52,410 nt of DNA, taken from contig CAKUKM010000016.1 of assembly GCA_934663595.1 (NCBI GenBank), positions 1 to 52,410 of the forward strand, read 5' to 3'. This document shows positions 25,115-34,150 of the stretch, piece after piece (within the stretch, counting starts at the first letter, position 1; each line of letters opens with the position of its first letter). The notes under the pieces were generated by a model. It worked only from the letters and a program-made list of their open reading frames with translations, was not told the origin of the DNA and searched no databases. Source of the DNA: an uncultured Clostridia bacterium (GTDB lineage: Bacteria; Bacillota; Clostridia; Christensenellales; Aristaeellaceae). Made by a program: the position numbers and the translations under genes.

Positions 25115-26017
25115 ATGGAACTGAATACGAAGACCATTCGGCAATCCAAATCCGATCGCATATTCGACGCGGTGAATATCACGCTGCTGTGCCTTCTGCT
25201 GCTGACCGTTATTTACCCGCTGATTTACGTAATCAGCTGCTCGTTCAGCGATCCGCTGCTGGTCGTGCAGAGCAAGATCAAGGTGCTTCCCCAGAAGGTC
25301 ACGCTGGTCGCCTATCAGCGCGTGTTCCGAAACGAGCTGGTGATGTCCGGCTACAAGAACACGTTCATCTATACCATTCTGGGCACGGCGCTGAACGTCG
25401 CGATCACGACGATGACGGCGTATCCGCTCAGCCGCCGCGATTTCGCCATTCGAAAGCCCGTAACGGTGCTGGTTACGTTCACGATGCTGTTCTCCGGCGG
25501 CATGATTCCGACGTTCCTGGTCGTGAAGAACCTCAAACTCATCGACACGATCTGGGCGCTGCTCCTGCCGGGCGCAATGAGTACGTGGAATATGTTCATT
25601 ATGAAGAACTATTTCCAGACCAGCATTCCCAACGAACTCTACGAGGCGGCGCGCATCGACGGCGCGGACAACTTCCAGATTCTCTTAAAGATCGTTCTTC
25701 CCCTCTCCGCGCCGATCATTGCGGTTATGGTGCTGTATTACGGCGTCGCGCACTGGAACAGCTATTTCAACGCCCTTCTCTATCTGCGCGATCGCTATCG
25801 CTATCCGCTGCAGCTGGTGCTGCGCAGCTTCTTCAACGCCAACGACTACAGCGAACAGGGCGGCGCCGGCGGCGACAGCGGCATGACCGCGCTGCTCGTG
25901 GCGGAAACGATGAAATACGCGCTGATCGTGGTCGCGTCCGGCCCGATTCTGTGCCTGTATCCGTTCCTGCAGCGCTTTTTCGTAAAGGGCGTCATGCTCG
26001 GCGCGATCAAGGGCTGA
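25115..26017 (+). CDS. ABC sugar permease (LplC/YtcP type)
   Basis: 300 aa, six membrane segments. The segment VIYPLIYVISCSFSDP near residue 31 and the EAA loop ELYEAARIDGADNFQILLKI (~residue 173) mark the second permease of an LplABC/Ytc-type sugar importer. ATG with AAGGAGG upstream. Last gene of the sugar operon; a terminator follows 12 nt after the stop. It forms a heterodimer channel with the preceding permease. Confidence 0.93.
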   Translation: MELNTKTIRQSKSDRIFDAVNITLLCLLLLTVIYPLIYVISCSFSDPLLVVQSKIKVLPQKVTLVAYQRVFRNELVMSGYKNTFIYTILGTALNVAITTMTAYPLSRRDFAIRKPVTVLVTFTMLFSGGMIPTFLVVKNLKLIDTIWALLLPGAMSTWNMFIMKNYFQTSIPNELYEAARIDGADNFQILLKIVLPLSAPIIAVMVLYYGVAHWNSYFNALLYLRDRYRYPLQLVLRSFFNANDYSEQGGAGGDSGMTALLVAETMKYALIVVASGPILCLYPFLQRFFVKGVMLGAIKG

Positions 26018-26028
26018 GGCCGCTTCTT

Positions 26029-26054
26029 CCCCTCCATCCGGAGGGGCTTTTTTT
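26029..26054 (+). terminator. Terminator of the sugar operon
   Basis: CCCCTCC / GGAGGGG stem, loop ATCC, then C and seven T (26048-26054). Confidence 0.9.
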
Positions 26055-26074
26055 GCAAAAGGACGAATAGACGG

Positions 26075-26103
26075 TTGTCAAGCGAACCGAACTGTGATAC
26101 AAT
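26075..26103 (+). promoter_or_regulatory. Predicted sigma-A promoter of the MFS gene
   Basis: TTGTCA (26075-26080), 17-bp spacer, TACAAT (26098-26103), 40 nt ahead of the ATG at 26144. Confidence 0.6.
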
Positions 26104-26143
26104 CATAAGCGAACGATAACCTTCCTTGGCGGAGGACGATGCC

Positions 26144-27529
26144 ATGAGGCGATTTGCGGCGCTGGGCGAAATCTATAACCTCAAAGACGAATATGCCAAG
26201 GGGCGCTTGATCAGCCTGGCGGACGGGCTGATTACGGCGTTTTATAATGTTTTTATCACCGGCATATTCTATACCGGCTTTCTTTCGATGTACGGCATGT
26301 CGATCACGGACGTGGGCATCATTACGTTCATTCCGCCGATCGCCAGCTGCTTTTGCGTGTTTTCCTCGGCGGTGCTGGAGCATTTCCCGCGCCGGAAGCC
26401 GATTTTGATCGCCTCGAAAATATTCTTTTATGCGATGTACATACTGGCGACGACGCTGATGCCGAAATTCGTGCTCGATCCGGGCGCGCGGCTTACGTGG
26501 TTCGCGATCATTCTGTTCGTGGCGCACGCGGTGTACGCGCTGTTCAGCCCGGGCTTTACGACGTGGTTTTACGCGTTCTATCCGCCGGACAACGAGCGGC
26601 GAACGCGCTATATCGTGTTTAACCACATTTTCGCGTCGATTACGTCGAGCGTGATTCTGGTTCTGAGCGGACTGCTGACCGACGCGCTGGCCGATTCGCC
26701 GAAGCAGAACGATCTGATTCTGGGGCTGCGCTATTTCGCGTTCGCGCTGGTGCTGCTGGACGTGGGGCTTCAGGCGTGCGCGAAGGAGGTGCCGCATCCG
26801 AAGGACGCGAAGGTGCGCCTGCGCGAGGTGTTCACGCTGCCGTTTCACTATCGCAAATTCCTGCGCTGCATGCTGATGATGTTCGCGTGGAACTTCATTG
26901 CGAATCTGAACAACGGCCTGTGGAGCTATCACCTGCTGAACCACATGAAATTTACGTATACGCTGATGAATACGATTTCGATGCTGTATACGGTGGTGCT
27001 GCTGGCGACGAACGGGCTGTGGCAGAAGATATTGCGGCGGTATTCGTGGATCAAGACGTTCGGAATTGCAAATCTCTTGTGGTTCCCGACGGAGATCGGC
27101 TTTTTCTTCCTGACGCGCGAGCGCACGTGGATGTATCTGCCGCTGTGCATGGTGCAGCATTTTTTGAGCGTCGGGCTGAATCTCGCGTATGCAAACGTGC
27201 TGTATATGAATCTGCCGGAGGAGAATTCCACGACGCACATCGCGTTTTCGTCGATCGGCTGCAATCTCTTCGCGTTCTTCGGGCTGACGCTCGGAACGAA
27301 GATCAGCTCGATCGGCGGCGATATCCCGAGCATGCTGCTGGGCATGCCGGTGTATTCGGTGCAGTATACCACGCTGATGCGCGCGGCGACGATGCTGGCG
27401 ATGGGCCTTACGCTCACGCTGGGCTGGAAGCGATTCACGCGCGAGCAGGACATCCGCGAAATTGAAGCGGCGGAGGCGTTTCGCCGCCGGCTGCACGAGC
27501 GGCGCAGACAGAAACACGAAATACAATAA
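26144..27529 (+). CDS. MFS-type transporter
   Basis: 461 aa with about 11-12 membrane segments in two halves separated by a long central loop (near residues 205-225, VPHPKDAKVRLREVFTLP). The N-terminal half has RYIVFNHIFASIT after a cytoplasmic loop. It looks like the MFS group without a clear substrate signature, as often found beside sugar or aldolase genes. The ATG at 26144 has GGAGGA 7 nt upstream; the TTG at 26126 is not needed. 14 nt separate it from the aldolase gene, so it may import the aldolase pathway substrate. Specificity unknown. Confidence 0.85.
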   Translation: MRRFAALGEIYNLKDEYAKGRLISLADGLITAFYNVFITGIFYTGFLSMYGMSITDVGIITFIPPIASCFCVFSSAVLEHFPRRKPILIASKIFFYAMYILATTLMPKFVLDPGARLTWFAIILFVAHAVYALFSPGFTTWFYAFYPPDNERRTRYIVFNHIFASITSSVILVLSGLLTDALADSPKQNDLILGLRYFAFALVLLDVGLQACAKEVPHPKDAKVRLREVFTLPFHYRKFLRCMLMMFAWNFIANLNNGLWSYHLLNHMKFTYTLMNTISMLYTVVLLATNGLWQKILRRYSWIKTFGIANLLWFPTEIGFFFLTRERTWMYLPLCMVQHFLSVGLNLAYANVLYMNLPEENSTTHIAFSSIGCNLFAFFGLTLGTKISSIGGDIPSMLLGMPVYSVQYTTLMRAATMLAMGLTLTLGWKRFTREQDIREIEAAEAFRRRLHERRRQKHEIQ

Positions 27530-27543
27530 ACGGAGGAATGAAT

Positions 27544-28620
27544 ATGAGCTTTTTTGATCAGAATCGCACGGCGCTGGAGAATTTCCGGAGGGTGTCCTCG
27601 TCGGTCGGCGCGCGCGCAGACTATGTGCAGGGCGGCGGCGGAAACACGTCCGTCAAGCTCGAGGGCGGTCTGATGGCGATCAAGGCGTCCGGCTATTGCT
27701 TGAAGGATATCGATATCGACAAGGCGTATGCGGTGCTGGATTATGCCGCGCTGCGCGCGTTTTACAATGAAACCGATCCGAAATCGCTGGCCGACGTGGA
27801 AAAAACCGGCTCCGAGCACGCGAAGGCGGCGGTGAAGGCGATCGAGGGCCTCGCGCAGCTGCGTCCGTCGGTCGAGGCGGGCTTCCATTCGCTGCTGGAC
27901 CGCTATGTCGCGCACAGCCACAGCGTATATGCCAATCTCGCCACCTGCGCCGAGGACGGCCGCGCGGTGGTGGAAAAGGCGCTGGCCGACGCGGATTACA
28001 GCTGGGGCTTCGTTCCGTATACCGATCCCGGCGCGCGGCTGACGTTCTCGATTCGCGACGAGCTGGCGCGCGTGGAGAAGGCGACCGGCAAGCGCCCGGC
28101 GGCGATCTTCATGCAGAATCATGGCCTGATTGCGCACCACGACGATCCGGACGAGTGCCTGCGCATTCACACGGACGTCAACGATCGCATCGCGCGGGCG
28201 TTCGGCGTGGAAAACGGCGATTTCCCGAAGGTGAGCGTGCGGGAAATCGGAGGCGGCCTGGTCGAGGCGGATTCTCCGCTATTGTCCAAATGCCTGAAGA
28301 GCGGCGCGTATACCGAGAAATTCCTGCTGGAATCGCCGCTGTATCCCGATCAGCTGGTGTTCCTGACCGGCTCGTTCAAGTTCGGAACGCATCCGGACGA
28401 GGGCATGTGCGCGGCCGATCCGGAAACGGGCAGAGTCGTGTTCGCAATGCCGGCGGCGAAGGCGCAGATCATTGCCGAAACGCTCACGTGCGTGGTCTAT
28501 ATCGCCGAAACGCTGAAGAAATCGGGCCATGCGCTTTCGACGATGGACGAGGCGGCGCGCGCGTTCATCGCCAATTGGGAGAGCGAGAAATACCGCAAAT
28601 CGCTGGCGGGCAAGAAATAA
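27544..28620 (+). CDS. Class II aldolase/adducin family protein
   Basis: 358 aa. The class II aldolase fold is visible: GGGGNTSVKLEGGLMAIKASG (residues ~30-50) binds substrate phosphate, HSHSVYANLATC holds two zinc His, and a third is in NHGLIAHHDD. The C-terminal ~110 residues are an extension seen in the larger RhaD/YteA-like subgroup. It should cleave or make a carbon-carbon bond in a sugar-phosphate such as a deoxy-sugar-1-phosphate. The ATG at 27544 is chosen because GGAGGA is 6 nt upstream. Probable operon with the MFS gene; no sugar kinase is in the pair. Confidence 0.88.
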   Translation: MSFFDQNRTALENFRRVSSSVGARADYVQGGGGNTSVKLEGGLMAIKASGYCLKDIDIDKAYAVLDYAALRAFYNETDPKSLADVEKTGSEHAKAAVKAIEGLAQLRPSVEAGFHSLLDRYVAHSHSVYANLATCAEDGRAVVEKALADADYSWGFVPYTDPGARLTFSIRDELARVEKATGKRPAAIFMQNHGLIAHHDDPDECLRIHTDVNDRIARAFGVENGDFPKVSVREIGGGLVEADSPLLSKCLKSGAYTEKFLLESPLYPDQLVFLTGSFKFGTHPDEGMCAADPETGRVVFAMPAAKAQIIAETLTCVVYIAETLKKSGHALSTMDEAARAFIANWESEKYRKSLAGKK

Positions 28621-28628
28621 TTCAAAAG

Positions 28629-28664
28629 AAGCGGCGTTCGCAATGAAAGGCGAACGCCGCTTTT
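28629..28664. terminator. Bidirectional terminator between convergent genes
   Basis: AAGCGGCGTTCGC / GCGAACGCCGCTT stem with an 8-nt loop (AATGAAAG) and TTTT on the + strand; the minus strand reads into CTTCTTTTG. It lies between convergent aldolase and membrane protein genes. Confidence 0.88.
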
Positions 28665-28675
28665 AAAATGGAGCG

Positions 28676-29302
28676 CTATTTGGAGCCCTTCGCCATTGCG
28701 CGAACGGCGAGCGCGATCAGATAATTTCCGCCGAGTATGGCCGCAAACCAGAACGCCGACGCGGAAACCGGCTGGCGATACACCCGCAGAAACGGATACG
28801 GCCCGTCCAGACGGCGCGCGAGATTGAGAATCAGCGCGATGATTGCGTAAATCAGCGTGGGGATTACGGCAATGGCCGCATCGCGCAGCGGAAGCGCCGG
28901 ACGCTCCAGCGCGACCAGCACGATCAGCGCCAGCACCGGGCACAGCAAATGGTGATACAGCATGTCGCCCTCGGTCAGCAGCGTGCGGTAGCCGTGCTTG
29001 CCCGCGTCGGGCGCGAGCACGAACAGCACCACCAGAAACGTGACCATCAGGCAGCAAACGGCCGAAAACTGAACGCCATACGCCCATCGGGGCGTTTTTT
29101 CTTTGCCGGCGCACAGCGAGCTGATTTCAAATCCGGCGACCAGCAGACAGGCGAGCGCGCCAAACAGATTGCTCAGCTGCGTATAGTATTTCAAAATCGA
29201 CCAGCCCGAATGCCGCGCGGCCGACGCGATGCCGTAAATCGCCATGCCCGCGATCGCGAGATTTACAATCAGCGCGCAGCCGGTGCGAACGCGCAATTTC
29301 AT
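28676..29302 (-). CDS. Integral membrane protein, unknown function
   Basis: 208 aa with about six membrane segments (roughly residues 8-27, 40-60, 75-95, 112-130, 138-158, 178-198). A conserved-looking YYTQLSNLFGALA near residue 39 and MLYHHLLCPVLAL near 113 resemble the bacterial relatives of FAR-17a/Pr6Pr membrane proteins, but this match is from memory and weak. It lies 2 nt after the M24 peptidase gene in a minus operon with dCMP deaminase and peptidase. No active-site motif can be named. Confidence 0.7.
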   Translation of the reverse strand: MKLRVRTGCALIVNLAIAGMAIYGIASAARHSGWSILKYYTQLSNLFGALACLLVAGFEISSLCAGKEKTPRWAYGVQFSAVCCLMVTFLVVLFVLAPDAGKHGYRTLLTEGDMLYHHLLCPVLALIVLVALERPALPLRDAAIAVIPTLIYAIIALILNLARRLDGPYPFLRVYRQPVSASAFWFAAILGGNYLIALAVRAMAKGSK

Positions 29303-29304
29303 AT

Positions 29305-30381
29305 TCAGTTCCCCAGCACGTGCAGATCGTGGTTCAGCGCGTTCAGCGTTTCGCAGCCGGTTTCGGTAACGGCCACCAGATCCTCCACGCGCACGCCGAA
29401 TTTGCCCGGCAGATACACGCCCGGCTCGACCGAGAAGGTCATGCCCGGCTGCGCGATGGTCTGATTCGTGGCGGAATTGTCCGGCGGCTCGTGCACGTCC
29501 AGGCCGATGCCGTGGCCAGTGCGGTGGATGAAGTATTCGCCGTAGCCGGCTTCCTCGATCACGCTGCGCGCTGCGCGATCAAATTCGCACATCGGAACGC
29601 CCGGGCGCACCGCGGCGCGGCCGGCGGCGTTCGCGCGCGTGACCAGCTCGTGCACCTTTTTCTGCTCGTCCGAAGCGGTTTTCCAGAATACGGTGCGCGT
29701 CATATCGCTGGCATAGCGCTTATGCAGCGCGCCGACGTCGATAATCACCGAATCGCCGGGCTTCAGGCGCGTATTGTCGGAAGAATGGTGGGGTTCCGCG
29801 CAGTTCGGGCCGAAGCAGACCAGCGGCTCGAAGCTCGGGCCGTCCGCGCCGACGGCCTTGGCGTTGTCCAGATACAGCTGGCACGCCTCCAGCTCGGTCA
29901 TGCCCTCGCGCAGGCCCTCGATGGTGCGGCGGGTGATTTCGTCGTTCATTCGCGAGGCAGTGCGCATCAGGGCGAGCTCCGCCTCGTCCTTCATCATGCG
30001 CGCGAGATCCACGGGGCGGCTGCCGAGGACGGGCCTTGCGTCCGGGCGCGCGGTCATCAGGCGAATGGTGAACTGGCTGGGCCAGAATTTATCGACGCCG
30101 ATCGTTCCCGGCAGAATTTCAGGCGCGAGCAGCGCGATCGGGTCGTCCGTATCGTCGAACTCGATCAGCGGCACGGAGGTTTTGCCCGTCAGCGCGAACA
30201 GGCGATTGGCGAACAACACGGCGCTTCCGTCGTCCTTCAGCAGAAGCGCGAGCATGCGCTCGCCGGGGGAGACGAACGTGCCCGTGAGGTAATAGACCGA
30301 TTCCGGCGCGGAAACGATAATCTGGCTTAAATTTTCCGCGCGCATATTTTCGATCACGCGGCTGATTCTCTGTTTATTCAT
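29305..30381 (-). CDS. M24-family aminopeptidase (Xaa-Pro type)
   Basis: 358 aa. The N-terminal creatinase-like domain (residues ~1-125) is followed by the pita-bread catalytic domain. Metal ligands in order: two Asp in IIDVGALHKRYASDMTRT, His in HRTGHGIGL, Glu in FSVEPGVY and Glu in RVEDLV. Expected to remove N-terminal residues next to proline. Start ATG at 30381 has AGAAGGA upstream and overlaps the end of the dCMP deaminase gene by 8 nt, so the two are translationally coupled. Confidence 0.94.
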   Translation of the reverse strand: MNKQRISRVIENMRAENLSQIIVSAPESVYYLTGTFVSPGERMLALLLKDDGSAVLFANRLFALTGKTSVPLIEFDDTDDPIALLAPEILPGTIGVDKFWPSQFTIRLMTARPDARPVLGSRPVDLARMMKDEAELALMRTASRMNDEITRRTIEGLREGMTELEACQLYLDNAKAVGADGPSFEPLVCFGPNCAEPHHSSDNTRLKPGDSVIIDVGALHKRYASDMTRTVFWKTASDEQKKVHELVTRANAAGRAAVRPGVPMCEFDRAARSVIEEAGYGEYFIHRTGHGIGLDVHEPPDNSATNQTIAQPGMTFSVEPGVYLPGKFGVRVEDLVAVTETGCETLNALNHDLHVLGN

Positions 30382-30847
30382 GCTCCGGTTCCTTCTCTCT
30401 GGTTTGCATTTGCTCGAGCGCGACGCCGCCCTCCCGGAAGATCTCGCGCGCGAAGTCGTCCGGATAACCCTCTTCATACACGACGCGCTTGATTCCGGCG
30501 TTTACGATCATCTTTGCGCACAGCACGCACGGTTGATGCGTGCAATACAGCGTTGCGCCCTCGATGGACGAGCCGAGCTTCGCCGCCTGAATGATGGCGT
30601 TCTGCTCCGCGTGCACCGCGTAGCACAATTCCGCATGCGTGCCCGATTCGATGCCGACCTTTTTTCTCAGGCATTCTCCGCGCTCGACGCAGGTTTTGAT
30701 TCCCGCCGGCGCGCCGTTATATCCGGTGGTTACGATGCGCTTGTTCTTTACGATCACGCACCCGATTTTCCGGTTCGGCTTAAAGCAGCTGGCCCAGTTT
30801 GAAATGACCCATGCCAGCTCCATGAACCGGCCGTCCCATTTATCCAT
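30374..30847 (-). CDS. dCMP deaminase / ComEB-type cytidylate deaminase
   Basis: 157 aa. Zinc site: HAEQNAI (His plus catalytic Glu) and CTHQPCVLCAKM (two Cys). A second Cys/His group (GIKTCVERGECLR...GTHAELC) is that of the dCMP deaminase zinc subdomain. It makes dUMP from dCMP for dTMP synthesis. First of three minus-strand genes, overlapping the M24 peptidase by 8 nt. A plausible -10 box (TATAAT, complement of 30877-30882) lies upstream, but I find no good -35. Confidence 0.92.
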   Translation of the reverse strand: MDKWDGRFMELAWVISNWASCFKPNRKIGCVIVKNKRIVTTGYNGAPAGIKTCVERGECLRKKVGIESGTHAELCYAVHAEQNAIIQAAKLGSSIEGATLYCTHQPCVLCAKMIVNAGIKRVVYEEGYPDDFAREIFREGGVALEQMQTREKEPEHE

Positions 30848-30955
30848 CCGCTTTTCCCCTTTCCTGCTTTTCCTCCATTATAGCGCGTTTTCCGCCTTCT
30901 GGATGATTTTGCGCCCAAAATCAAATATTTAACAGAAAAATTGGCCCTCAGGGGG

Positions 30956-30983
30956 TTGATTTTCTGCCGAAACATGGTAAACT
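30956..30983 (+). promoter_or_regulatory. Predicted sigma-A promoter of groESL
   Basis: TTGATT (30956-30961), 16-bp spacer, TAAACT (30978-30983). The CIRCE operator lies just downstream, as in classic HrcA-controlled genes. Confidence 0.65.
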
Positions 30984-30998
30984 ATCCCCTGTAAGCGG

Positions 30999-31025
30999 TT
31001 AGCACTCGGATAATATGAGTGCTAA
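30999..31025. promoter_or_regulatory. CIRCE operator (HrcA binding site)
   Basis: Perfect TTAGCACTC-N9-GAGTGCTAA inverted repeat with the 9-nt spacer of the consensus. HrcA represses groESL here until heat or misfolded protein occupies GroEL. Confidence 0.97.
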
Positions 31026-31063
31026 CAAGCGATTGAAGAGTATTGCAAGGGAGGTTTATTGAT

Positions 31064-31348
31064 ATGACTATGAAGCCTTTGGGAGATCGCGTAGTGATCA
31101 AGAATCTGGAAGCGCAGGAGGTCACGAAGGGCGGCCTGTATCTGGCGACGACTGCGAAGGAGAAGCCGGTCATGGCGGAGGTTATTGCGGTAGGGCCCGG
31201 CGGAAACGTAGACGGCAAGGAAGTTACCATGTATGTGACCGTTGGCGAAAAGGTAATCTACTCGAAGTACGCGGGCACGGAAGTCAAGCTCGATGGTGAA
31301 GAATACATCATCGTTCGCCAGTCCGACATCCTCGCCATCGTCGACTAA
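31064..31348 (+). CDS. groES: Co-chaperonin GroES
   Basis: 94 aa. Starts MTMKPLGDRVVIKNLE and ends EYIIVRQSDILAIVD; the mobile loop is near residues 16-30 (EVTKGGLYLATTAKEKP). It caps the GroEL chamber. ATG at 31064 has AAGGGAGG 9 nt upstream. It is separated from groEL by 469 bp filled with repeat elements, far longer than in most groESL operons. Confidence 0.97.
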   Translation: MTMKPLGDRVVIKNLEAQEVTKGGLYLATTAKEKPVMAEVIAVGPGGNVDGKEVTMYVTVGEKVIYSKYAGTEVKLDGEEYIIVRQSDILAIVD

Positions 31349-31357
31349 GTCGAAGTT

Positions 31358-31484
31358 GATTGCTACCGCGCTTGATCGCACGATTTTGAGTCGGGAAGCG
31401 ACTCAAAATCTCAGGTGGTTCTAGGCGCTGGCGAGTTCCCATTTAACCGGTCGCTGCGCCGCCGTGGCGGGCGGTGCCCGCTGA
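31358..31484 (+). repeat. 3'-UTR-type repeat, family 2, copy A
   Basis: Begins about 10 nt after the groES stop: TTGCTACCGCGCTTGATCG, then hairpin GATTTTGAGTCG-GGAAG-CGACTCAAAATC, then TCAGG..GTTCTA.GCGCTGGCGAGTTCCC and ATTTAACCGGTCGCTGCGCC. The hairpin has a perfect 12-bp stem. Copy B follows with a 128-bp period. Confidence 0.85.
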
Positions 31485-31485
31485 C

Positions 31486-31612
31486 GATTGCTGCCGCGCT
31501 TGATCGCGCGATTTTGAGTCGGGAAGCGACTCAAAATCTCAGGCAGTTCTAAGCGCTGGCGAGTTCCCATTTAACCGGTCGCTGCGCCGCCGTGGTGGCG
31601 GCTTGCGCCCTA
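31486..31612 (+). repeat. 3'-UTR-type repeat, family 2, copy B
   Basis: Near-identical tandem copy of A (same 12-bp hairpin, same GCGCTGGCGAGTTCCC block), starting TTGCTGCCGCGCTTGATCG. It differs from A at scattered bases (for example GGCAGTTCTAAG versus GGTGGTTCTAGG). Confidence 0.85.
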
Positions 31613-31639
31613 TGAATGGGGCGGGCGGGGCTTGTTGGG

Positions 31640-31735
31640 GATTGCTAATGCGCTTGATCCTGGTAGTTTTAAACGCTGGCGCTCTTCCCGTTTTGAGGTG
31701 GATTGCACCGGACGGCGGCGCGATTCGCTCAATGG
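31640..31735 (+). repeat. 3'-UTR-type repeat, family 2, degenerate copy C
   Basis: Starts GATTGCTAATGCGCTTGATC, lacks the first hairpin, keeps CGCTGGC...CTTCCC and then a stretch with GATTGCACCGGACGGCGGCGCGATTCG, which corresponds to the second hairpin of copies D and E. It lies just upstream of groEL; its relation to that gene's leader is unclear. Confidence 0.6.
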
Positions 31736-31817
31736 GTTGAGCTTGAGCAGGCGGCGGATTTGGATTGTTTCTTTCCGCTTTTGCGGAGTCGATTGAATGA
31801 TAATTGGAGGGAATATT

Positions 31818-33446
<1,629 letters not shown>

Positions 33447-33460
33447 CAAGGCTGCGCCTT

Positions 33461-33590
33461 GAGGCGCTTGCTGCCGCGTATGGTCACATCGAAATCGGGT
33501 CGGATAGCGACCCGATTTCTTTTTGGATTCGGGGAGATGCTTTCTTCCCATCTTGCCGTAAATTGCACCGGATAGCGGCGCAATTTACTA
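33461..33590 (+). repeat. 3'-UTR-type repeat, family 2, copy D
   Basis: Starts soon after the groEL stop with GCGCCTTGAGGCGC and TTGCTGCCGCG. Hairpin 1 is GAAATCGGGTCG-GATAG-CGACCCGATTTC, with bases changed from copies A/B in paired positions. TTCCCAT and hairpin 2 (AAATTGC...GCAATTT) follow. Copy E on the minus strand has the same order. Confidence 0.75.
33491..33524 (+). terminator. Intrinsic terminator of groESL (within repeat copy D)
   Basis: 12-bp stem GAAATCGGGTCG / CGACCCGATTTC, loop GATAG, then TTTTT. This is hairpin 1 of repeat copy D; in this copy it is followed by a T run and so works as the groEL terminator. Confidence 0.85.
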
Positions 33591-33669
33591 TGTTTCTGCT
33601 GTTTTATCAAGGCGCACGGGAGCGTTTCACTGCTCCTGTGCGCCTTTTCATATTGCATGATTATTGGGT

Positions 33670-33806
33670 AAAACAAATTGCACCGCTGTTCGGTGCAATT
33701 TGTGGTAAATTGGGAACGGCGAATCGCTGCGTACAGCCTGAGATTTTGAGTCGCTTCCCGACTCAAAATCGTGCGACCAAGCGCGGCAGCAACCGCCTGA
33801 AGGCGC
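33670..33806 (-). repeat. 3'-UTR-type repeat, family 2, inverted copy E
   Basis: Read on the minus strand, it follows the stop of the NTF2-like gene: GGCGCCTTCAGGCGG, TTGCTGCCGCGCTTGGTCGC, hairpin GATTTTGAGTCG-GGAAG-CGACTCAAAATC, TTCCCAATTT, then hairpin ACAAATTGCACCG-AACAG-CGGTGCAATTTGT. This is the same order as copy D. The remaining sequence of the 33447-33811 gap is spacer between D and E. Confidence 0.8.
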
Positions 33807-33811
33807 CGCCT

Positions 33812-34150
33812 TCAGAGGAGGTATTCGTATTCCCAGCGGATCAGATTGTCTTCGAAATCGAAGATGTCGATCGAGTAGCCGCCGACACTGTTTTTGAGCT
33901 TGGCGATTACGCGATTGCCGGATTCGCTGACGAGCATGCTTTCGCAGACAAAGCCGGCCTTCGACGCGGTCGTGCCCTGATAGCCGGTCAGTACGCGATC
34001 CATGTATTCCTCGCGACCGGCAACGAGCGTGTGCTCCGTCTCCGTGTGCAGAAACCACATGACCTCCGGGTGCAGACAGCCGCGGAAGGTCGCCCAGTCG
34101 CGCTCGTTTTCCGCCTGAAAGAACTTTTCCAGAAGCTTTTCATTCGTCAT
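33812..34150 (-). CDS. NTF2/SnoaL-like small protein
   Basis: 112 aa, soluble. The opening FFQAENERDWATFRGCLHPEVMWFLHTE and closing SIDIFDFEDNLIRWEYEYLL follow the cone-shaped alpha+beta NTF2/SnoaL fold. The family covers many functions, and no catalytic set can be named. ATG at 34150 overlaps the stop of the adenine deaminase gene (ATGA), with GGAGGA inside the end of that gene. It is the last gene of this minus operon; repeat copy E lies right after its stop. Confidence 0.75.
   Translation of the reverse strand: MTNEKLLEKFFQAENERDWATFRGCLHPEVMWFLHTETEHTLVAGREEYMDRVLTGYQGTTASKAGFVCESMLVSESGNRVIAKLKNSVGGYSIDIFDFEDNLIRWEYEYLL

Noticed and set aside
31349..31817. A hidden small gene between groES and groEL
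   Set aside because: The gap is made of repeat copies; no frame has a ribosome site or plausible composition.
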